Shown: in pieces, positions 35,327 through 49,181 of the stretch
Layout of the letters: every line of letters starts with the position of its first letter
Numbering within the stretch: position 1 is the first letter of the stretch
Assembly: GCA_001414345.1 (NCBI GenBank)
Contig: LLCB01000180.1
Span: 54,535-118,534 of the forward strand
DNA from: Hymenoscyphus infarciens
Lineage: Eukaryota > Ascomycota > Leotiomycetes > Helotiales > Helotiaceae
Direction of reading: 5' to 3'
Length of the DNA stretch: 64,000 nt
The notes under the pieces: generated by a model
The model's database searches: none
What the model saw: only the letters and a program-made list of their open reading frames with translations
What the model was told of the DNA's origin: nothing
Program-made: the position numbers and the translations under genes

Positions 35327-35623
35327 TATAATAGTACGAAATATCTACTACTATAGAAGAGGTATATAGAAGTGCGTTTAATAGAATAACATACGTAAAT
35401 ACTAGGCTCTAATATAGAAGAAAAGGAAAAACTATCTCTTTTCTAACTCTAGAAGTAGGCTACTATATATAAGAGGTTCGGAGAATATAAAAAGAGTACG
35501 AAACCGAACAACGATATATATTAGCTAATATAAAAGCCTGAACCTATAATATAAGATAATAACTACTAAAACCTTATATATAGTAAGTACTCCTAGCTAT
35601 CTAGAATAGTATACTATTATACT
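35327..35623 (-). mobile_element. solo LTR, 297 bp
   Basis: A member of the same LTR family in the opposite orientation, flanked by CTTAT at 35322-35326 and 35624-35628. Confidence 0.83.
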
Positions 35624-35628
35624 TATAA

Positions 35629-37556
35629 TATCTAGAAGTAATCTTTAGAGAGCTAGTTAAGACTAGAAGCGAGTTAAAGCTAGAAGTAATCTTTTAAGAA
35701 AAATCTCTAAAAGATTAGTTAAATCTTAAAGTATTCTTTTAGAAGTTTTCTCTTAGAAGACTATAACTTCTATAGACTTTCTTCTATAACTTATATATTC
35801 TTAGAAGATATCTTCTACTATTTATACTTCTCTCTCTAGAAATATCTTCTATTAAGTATTTTCTTCTAGATATAATATTCTTCTAAGAATTATCTTCTAG
35901 TAGAGATACGACTCTAGAAGTAATATTCTATAAGTCGTCTTATTAGATTTAAAATACTAAAGCTACTTTATAAGATATAAAGATATATTATAATAGTATA
36001 TATAAAGTATAGTTTATATAAAAGTAGATAGTATACGATATATTATAGAATCGTAGAACTGTTTATTTAAAGATTCTAAGCTAAGAAGAAGAGAAGAGCT
36101 ATATATAGACTAATAAGTGCTATTCTCGTTGTTTCTTATTTACTAATATTATAAAAACCTTTAGATTATTTTATATCGCTCGTAGATTACTAGTTTTATA
36201 TAAGTGTTCTTTATATATAAGACTACTAGAGCTAACCCGGTTAGTCTCTAAAAGAGTTATAAATAAGACCTAGATAAGTAGATTATCCTATAACTCTATA
36301 CGCTCTTAAACGCTCGTTTCTAAGATAATTCGTGAAGCTTTTAATAAATTAGAAGCGAATTTATCTCTAAGTAGTAAAGATATTTTAGAATAGATAACTA
36401 CGTAATTATCTTTAAGTAGTAATAGAGAACTCGTAGTAATTAAGTCCGAGCTAGTAATGATTTATAAACGATTCTCCGAGGAATATTCACTAGTACTATC
36501 TCAGAGCAATTATTTATTATTTTAGAACAATTAATTCTAATATAATTTCTTCGAATTAATATTTCCTAGCTTAAAACAGATAACTCCGAATACTTCTAAC
36601 TAGATCTGAACTATATTTCTAAGTAATCTTCTCAAAAGGTTAAATTTAAATAAATATTCCTAAACTAGTTTCTCTAAGATATATTCCCTAGAAGTCTCCG
36701 AGGACTTTTTTAGAGTAATATCTCTAGTATCTAGGTAAGTAATTCTAAGGCTATCTTTTCAAGCTTATAGATATCTTTACTCTAAGTACTACTTATAGTA
36801 ATTTATTTATATATGTTTTCCTTTATTAGAAGAAGTCTATACTAAGAGTCTATTTAGCTTCTATATATTAGTTCTTTTTTAATATATCTACTACTAGAAA
36901 TAATAAAGTAGTATATAATATATATATATATAAATTACGATATATATAAACGTTTAGCTAGTATATATTATAGCACGCACTTTTAGTCGTACTTTCTTTA
37001 AATATATATATTAGGATATATATTACTAAAATTAAATAATATACTCTTTTAATCTCTTAATCTTTAACTTTTATATATAGATATAATTACTACTTCTACG
37101 ACTATTAGTATAAGTAATAGCGTAAATCTAGCTGTCTACTAATAGATATACTAAATATATATAAGAGAGCTAAATAGTAATCACTTATTATTATTTAAAA
37201 GTAACGAGATAATTAAATATATACGAGTATCTTTTGACTCTATACTTGTATATAATCTCCTATATCTAAATTAAATTATATACGTGCTAAACAAGCTCTA
37301 AGTAAATACCACAGAATAGATAAATGTGATCTAAGACTCTGTATATATTGCCAAGAGACTCGCTCTCTCTTAATATGCCACTTCTATACACCTAAAGTCA
37401 AAATATGTCTTTATATCATACGCGACTTCACCTCCGAATCACACATAAGTAGAACTTTAGATCGGCCCTTTCATTGAATAAATTGCGTAAAAGCACCCCG
37501 TGGGTCAAAATCTTGATATACCGTTACATTCACCTCCCAAAAGCAAGAAATGAATG
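35629..37556. other. AT-rich RIP-degraded DNA, no gene
   Basis: No open frame or recognisable repeat end. Words such as TATATA, TTAGAA and CTAGTA dominate. Composition returns towards normal from about 37300 at the 3' end of the ABC transporter remnant. Confidence 0.6.
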
Positions 37557-40500
37557 CTAAACTTTCGTTCGCTTAGGCAAGCAAAACAGCCAGTAGACAG
37601 CCAGTGTACCCAGAATGTTAATCAAACTGTACAAGAAGGTTATACCCAGATTACGCCATCGATCTTCGTAACGAATTCCAAGGGTTCTCAATATAGTATC
37701 CGTGTTAGAAACTGGGCATATTTGGCAATCTGTTGTTGCAGCCGGGTTGATAATTGTCGCCCCTGAAAGCGAGACGTACTCGGCCAAGTAGGTCATACAG
37801 TTTTCTACAATTGGTGGATCGAAATGTACCAATTCCTTCCTGGAGCATGACACTGGGTTGTGGCCAATTCCCGTCGAGACAATGCCAGCTACCATATAAG
37901 TTAAGGGCGTAGACCGTAGCATCCATAGCCAGAAGTTAGGTAGCTTGAAAGGCGACACAAGAACTCTGTACACCCAGGGTCAGCAAGCGCCCTTTCCGTA
38001 GTTAAATCAAGGTATTGGTAATATATTTGTTTTTATACATACCCGCAAAATATTAAACTCAAGGAGTATAGCAATGATACAATGTTTACCCCAAGAGCAG
38101 CACTAGGTAACGCTGTCATAACCAGCTGAGAAAATGTTAACGTAAAGATCATGAAAGACCATATGAATAAGAAAACCAACAGTAATCGCTCGTTAACTTC
38201 TTCCGCCCTCATAGCTCTACTCATACTAATGGGATAGTACTAGACAACAAACAAAATAACTGCTAACAATGTCTGCCATGGAAGCTCAGTAATTGTGTTA
38301 GATAAGACGAAGGCCTGCCAGGAGTATATTTTCGACGGCCTTTCACGAGCTTCGTATAACTCTCTGTTACCAATATATTGTGGCATTATCAACTGTACAA
38401 CGTTACTGAATAATGTAAGGAGTAGGAAGCAAGAGAATATCTGGTTTTGTACTCCGTGCATAGTGTTCTCGGATCGCCAGAATAAGAAACCATTAACCAC
38501 CCCCTAAATGACATTAGTCAAGGTCTATCCAGAGATCGAAAAGAGGCTTACCGCAGCAATGACGAGAAGTGATTTTAAGTAGAGATAAGATGGCGTTCTC
38601 CAATCTCTAAGTAAGTTTCACTTAGTCAACATGTGCAATTAGGTTACGAACCCTCGAGCAAAGTCTGTTGTTTTTACCAGATCATGATTCTGTCCCAACG
38701 GACGCTCCTCAAGGTTATACTTTATCGTTTGTAGGTAGGATTCAATGTCTTTCTTTGCCTCTGAATCATTCCACCTCCCTACCCAAATAGATCCGTTCTC
38801 CAAGTTTACGACTTTCGTTACTTCCAGTAGCCACTCTGCCGGATTTTCTGCTTCGTCGCAATGTCTTGCTCCTTAACTTTCGAAGTAATTCACAACTTCT
38901 TAGCATTTACGCCCAATGTTTCCAAAATATATTTGCTCGCCACCCTCCGACAAAAGGAGCAACTTATCAAACATTTGAAACAGATCCGCTGAAGGCTGAT
39001 GTATAGTACATAATATAGCTTGGCCGCTCCGGGACAGGTCCCGCAGTAATTTGCAGATTGCCCATGCGGTATTACTATCAAGCCCAGATATAGGTTCGTC
39101 AAGAAAGAGAAGAATCTCAGATCTCACTACCAATTCGACTCCAATAGTTGCCTTCTTTCTTTACTCGACGTTAAGGCCTTCTCCAGGGACTCCAACAACA
39201 GCATCAACAAAATCTTTCATGTCAAGTAACTCAATAACATCACTAACGTATACAAGTCTCTCTTCTAGCGTATAAAGTTCCAATTATCTGAGAATAGCAC
39301 TGAACTCTAGCGCTTCCCGAACCGTAGAAGTTAGCAGATGGATATCTGCTTGTTAGGCGTACGCCACCTTTCAAGAGAAGCTGTGCTCCATTTCAATATG
39401 ATCACCTTTAATAATCTCGCCACCCACGACCCCTGGGGCAGCTCGATTTACTAATACATCCAAGAGCGTTGTCTTTCCAGCACCCGAGCTCCCCTAAATC
39501 ATGATCTAGTCAGCAAGTTTAGTAACAGCAATTCTTTTCTGGGGTCTGCTTACCATTACAGCTGTAAGACTTCCTTGCTCAACCCAACCCTGAATACCGC
39601 CGAGAAGCCTTCAGAGACCCTTCTTTGTCTTCATATCGTACGTAAGGCTGTTCCAGAAGAATGGTGCTAGGTCCGCTCGCTGTTTAGAAGGCACCGAGAC
39701 CATTTTCTCGTTCGTCTCAATTTCCAAAGGTGGCTTTGTTACTAACCTTTAGGACTCTACGTCTCCAGATTAACCCTCAAGAGAATGGTAGCCTTTGGGA
39801 AATAGCAGTACCTCTCCTTTGGAGCCTTGGAGTAGAATCCATTCGCTGACAGCGACATAAACGCAGCACAAAAATACCGCCATAGATAGTATGATAGCAA
39901 GATTTCTGATAAAATTAGCAAGAATCATTTAGTACACTGAATCTAACCTCCATTCGTGTCCAGGGTAAAAATTATATGCTGTTGCCAGATATGCATTACC
40001 CTCCATAACTGATCCTCCATTGACGGCACCTACAGCACTGCACATGCGCTCAGATGAAGCAATATCGCTATAACTTGGACCGCTTGGTATAAAATGCGAG
40101 CACTTGAATTATCAACTTGCAAACTATGAAAGTAATGAGAACAGAAACCCTTCAAGGTAGTTAGAGGAATACCTCGTTTATCATTAAGCTCTCAAAGGCA
40201 TAAGCGATGGGATCAATAAATCTTATCCATCCAAGCCATAGATGCATGTCAGGAATCGGAACCACGAATCCAGTATATATCACCAGAGCACCAATAAACA
40301 CAGCCCCAGGTGCAATAGATTCTGTAAGTGTCGTTAAAAGTGCTCCAATAGTTCTAAAAACCATGGAACCAGCAATCAAACTGGCGAATGCAAATAAATA
40401 GAAGACAAAAAAGGCCAATAGGGTTCTTCTCAAATTCACAAGAAAATAAAATGGGATGTTGAAAGCTACAGTGAGGAGGATTTTGTTAGGTAAGTCACAT

Positions 40501-42170
40501 AACATTGACAATATGGCTTCTACAGAAGGACAGTATAGCACAAGACTATAATGTTTTTCGACAACTAGTCTAGTCTCCCAAAGGCCCACACCCTACAGAT
40601 TAGTCAATTAGCATTAAACTATGGACGTCTCGAAAAGATTGCAAACCTCGAATGCTCCGAGAAAAGTGTTAAGCAAGATTGTGAAAAATAGCAGGGCTCC
40701 ACAACCAAAGAAGCTGTCTATATCTTCGAACATGTTATAGAACATACTTCCGAGAATTAAAGACATTATCAAGTTTCTAAAAATTGCTGAAAGAGGAGTT
40801 TCAAGATCGTTTCAAAGTCGTTGTACACCTCTTATCATACACAGCTTTATTTGCTCCGAGAAGGAAATTATATAGGGACCAGATTTTCTACTTCGAATTG
40901 TTAAATCCAGGTCATAACATGATATCGACTGCTCACCTATTTAATAATGTTAGGCGATCGCCAGTCTCAACAGCTTACATATCAGTCCAATATAGCCCAA
41001 GTAGGAATCTGTCGTTATACTTTCTAATATCCTCTAGTACTTGACTTCTTTCATACTTGCTTTCCATACGTCTGCAAAGTCCTGGGCGCTTCGAAGGGAG
41101 CATGCCTGGCTATTTGGTTGAACCATTCGTGCAATGGGATTTGTGATGGAGGTTAAAAAGTCCCCTGTGGTCGTTTGTTCAGAACATACAAAGCCCATTT
41201 GAACGAAATACCTTTTCGCATCAAAAACTCCCCCGAAGAAAATTTCATGTCCTTCATAGAGCAAGAGAACCTTATCAAATAGCTAAAAGACAGTCAACCT
41301 CAATAACTGGCTTCGGATTATGGATTCAAACTCACATTATACATGTCTTAAGATGCCTGATATAGCGTCACCAGAGCTACGGAGCCGCGAAGTCTTGTAT
41401 ATTGCCTGAGGGTTTTGAGAAACCCCATTGCATTAGCGCTGTCGAGACCCCGCGTACTGTTATCCCAACACCGAAAAGAGCTTTCTCCAACCATTATCTC
41501 TGCAATGCCAGCTCTTCTACGCTCTCCACCGCTCACCCCGGGAATGAAAACATCGCCAATCTTAGTGTCTACAACGCTGCGGAGTCCAAGGGTAGAGAGA
41601 GTTACGTTCAGGTTCTCTTCAGCATACGCCGTGCGATTCATGCCTGAGCGAATAAATTTATCATTCAGCGCTCTCGCCTTTGCAGGCAACATGAGTGTCT
41701 GTCCGACTGTGAGATGGGCAATGTGGACGTCGGATTCTGCGTGGTATGTACATTCCCCTCGAAATTTTGAGTGCATCGTTAAGTTATCAATTCCTGCATT
41801 ACCACTATCAGAAAAGGCAAGGATATAGGAAAGAAGGCACATGAATACCTTAATAATTGAGCCGACTCTCGTTGCCGACTTCAACCCCTCTTGTTTCACC
41901 TGCTATTGTTTTTAGAAAGGTGCTACAACCACTTCCCAGGCGACCGAGAATCAATAGCATTTCCCCTGTTTACAATTCCCCTTCAAAATCTTTCAGGATA
42001 TAAAATTTCAATTTAGCTCTTCAAGTAAATAAGGAGATGATGTTTCTAAGTATTGCCCCAGGGAAGTTGACGAACGTTTTCTAATAATCGGTTGCTAAAC
42101 CGTACCCAAACACGCTTAGACTATACCAGGAGAGACTCGCAGAGATGTAGCGAGTATGCGGTGAATCGTT
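37557..42170 (-). pseudogene. PDR-type (ABCG) multidrug transporter, inactivated
   Basis: Pieces in order on the minus strand reconstruct a fungal pleiotropic-drug-resistance transporter. NBD1 has a GRLGSGCST Walker A (~41930), the signature GVSGGERRR (~41513-41539) and a degenerate Walker B with DNSTRGLDSA. TMD1 lies at 40161-40760 with several hydrophobic helices. NBD2 has SSGAGKTTLLDVL (~39450-39490), QADIHLLTSTVREALEFSAIL, and [11 protein letters not shown] with IHQPSA (38900-39133). TMD2 is at 38030-38580, and a Cys-containing final loop and last helix lie at 37557-37973. Many in-frame stops sit where the family has Gln (YAQQAD, VEQRKK, LQTGEM), that is CAG/CAA to TAG/TAA, the RIP pattern. 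Intact full-length members have about 1,400-1,500 residues and export toxic compounds at the plasma membrane. This copy cannot be translated as one protein. Confidence 0.9.
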
Positions 42171-42647
42171 TCTTTTTCATAGCCATTCCTCATACTTAAA
42201 GTCTTCGGAAAGAGGGTCGACTCGAGACACCATTATCACACGCGGTACGCTGGAGTGATTAAGAATTGACTCAACGTGAAACTCCCAATCATTGATTTTT
42301 TTTTTTTTGAGTAGGAAATGCGAGAGACTCAAGAATCAAGATGGCTTATTTTTGTACGGGGATTTCCGTAGCAGGCGTTCATGCAAGACCAATCAAATAT
42401 TTCACGGCTGTTTGTTGGTAATATTAGCCGCACAGCATACATGCACAGGGACGGCTAAAAGGAAGCTTTCTTTTTATTTACGTTTCGTTTACGCCCTACT
42501 AATAGGGCTCTCAAATGAACATGAAATAATGAAAATTCACAAAACAAGGAGTGTTTGAAATAAATTTAAAGCTTAATAAAATTTTATGAATTAGTTGAAA
42601 TAAAACGAATATATATATGAATTTTATAACTTTTTATATCTTTTAAG
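42171..42647. other. short spacer between transporter remnant and MITE
   Basis: Contains the upstream region of the dead transporter and a weak 88-codon frame (42292-42558) with no recognisable content. Confidence 0.4.
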
Positions 42648-43176
42648 TATAGTGAGTTGCGAGTTAAGCTTGAATTTGCCCACTTTTTTTATAATCCAAG
42701 CTTTTTTTCTTTTTAAAGCTTTCTTCCTCTTTTCTTTAGAAGATAGAAAATAAAAGTACTCTAAAAGAAACAAGGCCTAGCTAGAAAGAAGCACTATATC
42801 TAGTTATCTCTCTCTTTTATCTTACTTATTATTTTAAAGTAAGTATAATAAAAGTAAACTAAAAAATAGCTAATTCTTAAAAAAAAACCTCTTTTTTGAA
42901 AAATTTTTACTACCTCTATAAGATCGATAAGGTATACTAAGACCTTATAAAAATTAAGATAGATATAAAATTGTCTGTTTTTGTTATATAAAGTTTATAG
43001 AGTAATAGAGAATATATAGAGCTCTTCTTTTCTATTATCTAGAGTATACTAATATATATTATTATTAATAAATAAGTAAAAGAGTGTCTAAAAAGAGAGG
43101 AAATAAAGGAATTTTTCAAAAAGCTCGGATTATAAAAAAAGTAGGCAAATTTAAGCTTAACTCGTAACTTACTATA
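42648..43176. mobile_element. Tc1/mariner-like MITE with long terminal inverted repeats
   Basis: Terminal inverted repeats of ~58 bp begin TATAGTGAGTTGCGAG on the left (42648) and TATAGTAAGTTACGAG on the complement of the right end (43176). They continue through GTTAAGCTTRAATTTGCC and a poly-T/ATAATCC block. The ends are consistent with a TA target duplication, as for Tc1/mariner-Fot1 elements. The ~525-bp length and lack of any frame make it non-autonomous. Differences between arms are mostly G/A and C/T, as RIP produces. Confidence 0.8.
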
Positions 43177-43288
43177 AGTAGAGAGTATAATTCACGTAAT
43201 AAAACTCCGTAGTTATTATAAGATTTAGCCTAGAACCTAAGGCTAAGATAATTATATAACTATTTTAAAGAGTTTTAGTAGAGCTAGT

Positions 43289-43784
43289 TATAATAGCACG
43301 CTATCCTAGATTATTATATAATAGCTAGATTATTATATAATAGTACTATTCTAAATTGTCGGTATTCGTGAAACTACTAATACCTTTAAGTAGTGCTAAT
43401 ACTCTTAATACCTCTAGAGCTAAGATTACGAATAACTAATACTTATATAAGCGAAGTGCTAAAGGTATTAATATCCGATATTTATATATAGAAGGGATTA
43501 AGGTTTAGATATTATATATTTAGCTTTCTAAAGGATTAGAGGTTGTATATTTAGCTTTTTAGCTCTTATTGTTTAGTATTAGCTATATTAGGTAGAGCTT
43601 AGTTATTATTATTATTAGAACTTAGAAGCTTCTAACCTTCTTATATATAAACGTTTATATTTAGTATAGTAGAGAGATAGTTATTATTTTCTTCTGTATT
43701 AGAGCCTAGTATCTATATATGTTATTCTACTATATATACTCCTATATGCCTCTACTATAGTTATATATATTTTATACTATTATA
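43289..43784 (+). repeat. 5' LTR of element 3
   Basis: A 496-bp direct repeat. Its last ~100 bp are shared with the solo LTRs at 34.5 and 35.3 kb and with the LTRs of elements 1 and 2, defining one LTR family with a variable upstream half. Confidence 0.88.
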
Positions 43785-46582
43785 TAAAAATAATAACTCT
43801 TCTTCGCTAGTAACAGCCTTAATAATATCTCTTTTTGAGCTTATCGCTGCTTCTTATTTAGAAGTCGATTTATACTCGATTTAGAACATTACGACGACAT
43901 TTTTATATAGCTAGGTAATCAAAGACTACCTAGATAGCTAGTAATAGTAGAGTTTATTATCTATATAGATAGCTAGTATAAATCGTGTTTTAGTATATAT
44001 TAAGAGATTAGAATATACTAAGTATTTCCTAAGAGTTCTAATAACTCTAGATTTAGTAAATAAGCCGACTTATAATAGTTATCTAGAAGGCTTCTAAATC
44101 TAATCTTACCCCCCCCTCTCTCTAAATTAGCATCTTCGAAATATTAAACCTAGTTCTACTATAAGGTATTAAACGCTCTTCTAGGGCTACCTCTCTTTCT
44201 AAAAGCTATCTAAATAGCACTCGTATACTAAGATTAAGAAGATCCTAATAAAATAATAGTTAAAGAGACTAGTAGGACTTCTTAAATATAAACTAGATAT
44301 AGTCGGTTATATAAGCTTTAGAAGTAGAGAATTAAGAAATAAGGAATCGGCTAGCTAAGCTAGAAAGACGGATAAGCGAACTTATAATTTAAAGTTAATA
44401 AAACACTTTGCTTCTTAACTCTTCTTAATCTAATCCTCTTTTAAACTCTTAATTGAACCCTCTCTTACTTCTAAGCTTAAATTCATACCTCTTTTAGCTA
44501 TAAGTAGCTGCCTCTAATGCCTTCTAATAACCCTCTTCTAGAGCTATCTCCCTTTTTAAAAGACTCTCTAAACTCTCTCTAATCTATACCTATATACTAA
44601 GACTTAGAAGATCTTAATAAAATAATAAGTAAGACTTCTTAGATATAGACGATATATAGACAAGATAGTAATATAAAAATAAAGGATAAAAACGATTAAT
44701 TAGATAAGAGAAATAATTATAAGCGAACTATAAAGTTAATAACTTAAAAACACTCTATCTCTAAACTCTTACTAATTCAACCTCTCTTTTAAACCTTTGT
44801 TTAAACTCTCTTTTACTTTTCAAAGCCTACGTTTAGACCTCTTTCGCTTATAGGCCTCTACCTCTAATAAACTTTCTACTACTTCTTAAACCTTGAATCA
44901 GATATAAATTAGTTAAAATACGCTTTCTATTAGAACGAAACTTAGAAGCGAGCTCTTAGCTAAGTTATCATTAGTTCTCGACCGAACATCATCCGACTCT
45001 ACTTTAAACTTTTCCTTCGAAAATACCTCTACTAGCGAATATTCAAAAGACTACGGTTACGAACCGAGTCCTAGCCGCTGGTACAAAGGTTGAAAGAGAT
45101 AGAAGTTGAAAGAGATAGAAGTGGAATTAGGAGAAGATTATATTAAAGAAACTTTTACTAACTTTAAAAGGTTACTTTTCAAGTACGGTCATACTTAGAG
45201 AGATACTAGAATCGGAAAGCTTCTTTTATATATAGGATAAGATTACACCTTAGCTCTAAAACTCGTCTACTACTATTAAGAGACGCTAGAATTATAACTT
45301 TACTAAGATAGTAAATAATCTTTTAGCTATAGATAAGAAGACCTACTAAAATACTAAGTTACGAGATATTAGCACTACGGTTTAAAATACCCCCTTCTTA
45401 TCTAATTTAGCTCTAAACTCTCTATAATATAATAGCTAATCGTCCTCTACTTTAGAAGTGGAATTCGAAATCGGAAGATAATTAAGTCCTTAAGTACCTC
45501 GAAGGGAATAAGGTATTATAATAACATTTAGTAACAAAATCCTTTAACTAGCTAAAACCCTACTAACTCCGGTATAGAGTCTTTCTTACTTTTCTAGCTA
45601 GGCTAGAAGTTCCTTTTTTCATTTAAACTTTTTAAAGCAGATATAAGTTAGTTAAAATACACTTTCTATTAAGACGAAACAAAGAAGTAAGCTCTTAACT
45701 AAGTTATTACTATTTCTTAACTAAGTACTATCTAACTCTACTTTAAACTTTTATAATTTTACTTTAAACTTTTTCTCTATTACTTCTAAAGTAGAATCGG
45801 AATCAGAAGACGATTTCGAATAAGTCCTTAAGTACTCTAATTTAGACCTAAATTACTAAAGGGAACGAGGCAGCTTATAAGCCTAAGTAATATAGTTTTA
45901 TATAACTAGACATCTAAACTTAGATACTACTATATCTATAACTATCTCTTTATTATCTCTAGATAATTAGATAACAATTTCAACTTCGATAATTCAGCTA
46001 TAACTTTGCTTTTAACTAGCTAAAACTATACTTTTTATTATCTTAAACTTTAGATAGTATTTTTAACATTTAGTAATAAACTTCGCCTTTAACCAGCTAA
46101 ATCTACCCCTCCTCTTATTATTCTAGACTTTAGACAACAATTTTAAACTTTAATAATATTTAGTAATAACTCTTTTATTTTAACTAGCTAAAACCACCTC
46201 TTTTATTATCCTTAGATACTTAGATAATTCGATAAACTTCGGCAACAACTTCGTCTTTAACTAGCTAAAACGCCACCGACTCTAGTATAGAGTCTTATAG
46301 TCGTTACTTTCTTACTTTCTTTCACTTCTAGTAAGGCTAGAAGTTCTTTTTTTATCTGAATTCGACTCGGATACGAATCGGTACACTCTTGAAAGGATAG
46401 TAACCTCTTAGCTAAGTTATTACTATCTACAACATTATCGACTCTTCGTTTCCAACTTTACTCTAAGTCCCCGCCGACCTAAGTTCAGACAAACTTACTT
46501 TCTTTTATATCTAGTATATTAGATGTTTTATTCGAATTTGAATCGAATACGAATTAGTACGCTTCTAAAGTAAGCTCTTAAT

Positions 46583-47346
46583 CAGTGTAGTCGATAGTAT
46601 TTATAATATTATACTACTACGATATATTATTAGAAACCTACTTTAATATATACTATTTATACTATTTAAATACTACGATATCTAACAATATTATCCTTTA
46701 TATTATTGGTATTTTAATCGATATCATAATAATATCGTAGTATTACTAAGCCTAAATATTTACCCTGGATTTTAACTCTACTTCTTTTTAGTCTTATCTT
46801 TTAAAACTATATAGTACAACGCATAGTGTAGAAAATATAGTACTGAATTACTAGAATTATAGATCTATTTAAATAGAGTATTTTAAAAAAAGAATCATAT
46901 AAGTAGCTCTTAAACTGACCCGAGTAATATAAAGTAATAAATATAGCCTATACGAGATAGATTTCTAGACATGTTTCTATTAATACTAAGTACTAATTCA
47001 ACGACAACAACGTTAGATTAATAGCTAGAATATAATAAACTAGTGTATTGAATTCTACTAAGTTTTATCTGTTAATTATAGATAAATATTAACTAAATCG
47101 ATAAATAAAAATTATTTTAGTCTAATAAGTAAGTAATAAAAGAGTATATAGAAAAAGTGTAAATAGCCTTATTTTGAGAAAAAGTGGGTTTTAGCGCTTA
47201 CGAGTTATTAAAAGATATACCTTTTAATATTACGATATTACTATAATATTATTAAGGATTTGAATACGTACTATTACGATATTATGATAATATATTAATC
47301 TAAAATACTATAGTATTTTATTACGATAATACTATCGACTATACTA
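46583..47346 (-). mobile_element. non-autonomous hAT-like DNA transposon, copy 2 (nested)
   Basis: This 764-bp element is homologous along its full length to copy 1 (15017-15779) but inverted. It starts CAGTGTAGTCGATAGTAT and ends ATACTATCGACTATACTA. The 8-bp target duplication is CTCTTAAT at 46575-46582 and 47347-47354. It sits inside LTR element 3, so the transposition occurred after that retroelement had inserted. One terminal repeat has changed from CAG to TAG, consistent with RIP. Confidence 0.92.
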
Positions 47347-47433
47347 CTCTTAATTGAGTTATCACTATTACTAATAACGTTACCTCTTAATATTCGCTTC
47401 TAACTCTACTCTAAATTCGCCTCTATCTCTGCT

Positions 47434-47490
47434 TTAAGCTTTTTAAACTTTTTAAACTTTTTAAACTTTTTAAACTTTTTAAACTTTTTC
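47434..47490. repeat. 9-bp tandem repeat (CTTTTTAAA)n
   Basis: Six or so copies of CTTTTTAAA within LTR element 3. Confidence 0.85.
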
Positions 47491-49181
47491 TAATCTACTA
47501 GATAGGATTAGACTATACTCTTTTAGCAAACGCGAATACTTATACTTTAATATTAAAGGATTAGAAATAAAGTCTCTTTTATAAACATCTATAAACTAGG
47601 TCGAATACTATTCGGATCCCGCTTAGTATTCTATAGATAATTTTTAGGGTTTACTATATCGTCTAAGAGACTTTTATAGAGCTGGGACTACTCTAACATC
47701 TCTTTGAATAGCTTAATATATAGGAATTAGATAAGAATTAAGTAAAAGAGTTAATTTATAAAACTCTATTAAATACTCTCTAATTCTAGTTACTCTTAAT
47801 AAGGAACTTATAATAAAAACCTAAGATAAAACACTAACTAGTAGGAATGTTTAAAGTTAATAAAGTAAAGAACTAAGACCGAGTTACTACTAAAATAGAG
47901 CCTACTAACCCTTCCTAGGCCGTAGCCTCTCCTTTCTCTAACTTATTATCCTCTTCTCTACCCTTTTAAGTATAAGAAGCCTAAATCGGCTCTTCCTCTA
48001 CTACCTTCTTCTTATAGAGACGCTTCTTACCTCAGCGACCTCTTATAACTAGTTTTAAGAAGGACGCTCGTAAACTCTTTAGATAGGCCTTAAAGAGGAC
48101 CTAAATCTAGGTTTAGACAGAGGTCTCACTCTCTATAGTATAGCATAAGAACTATTAAATATTAGTAACTAAAACCTCTCTAATAAGTAAGGGGTACTTA
48201 CGGCAACCTTAGTGCGAAGTGCCTAAGTCTTCTCTAGAAGAGCGAACTATACCTCTGAACTATTCTTTAGTGCCTCTATACTAGTAACGACTAACACCTT
48301 ATCTAAGGCCTTAGTAGCCTTCTTAACCTCCCTCTTCTCCTCCTTACTTATAAGCTTACTAAACTCCTTTCTAATAAACTATAGTAACTACCTAAGTTAG
48401 AACGAATTTAGTATATATTTAGGATTAAACTTACTAGGATATATATAGTATTCTACTTTACGTAGTACTTATACTTCTTCGACTTTAGCTTCTTAAAAGT
48501 ATATATGTAATCTCTGTTCTAAGATTTTATCTAAAGGCACTGAATATAGTAGACTTAGTAGGTAGCTAGAAGTGTATTAGGAGGATATAGAAGAGGTATT
48601 TTACTATATTAGATTAGCTTTAAATTAGGTCTAATTAAGGAGGGAAGAACTTACTTTTATATATATATATAATATATATATATATTCTAGGAGATAAGTT
48701 AGTATATAAGGATATACTTAATTAAAAGGTATTCTTACTATATATATATTATTTTAGATAAAAAGAAAAGAAGAAGAGAAGTTAGAATTAAGGAAAAGTC
48801 GCCTACTAATATACTACTTATAATAATAGCTGTTGCTTTATAATTGTTATTTATTACTTAATAATTACTATTATAATATATAATAATAGTAAGAATACGA
48901 TAACTCTATAGTAGCGTATCGCTTTCTACCTACTAGCTAATTATTAGCTTCTCTTCTGTTCGTATTCTATTATTATATAGTATATAGTAGTAAATAAAGA
49001 GCGATTAGCTCTTAAATAATAATACTACTAGCTACTGACTCTACTCTGACTACTAGATACTATAATAGTAAGATAAAGTTATATTCTTTATAATAAAAAG
49101 ATAAATAATACTTTGATCGACCTAATACTATGCCGATTAATAACCGAAGACTTAGAACGAGTCTTTTTAAAGGAGAGAGGA

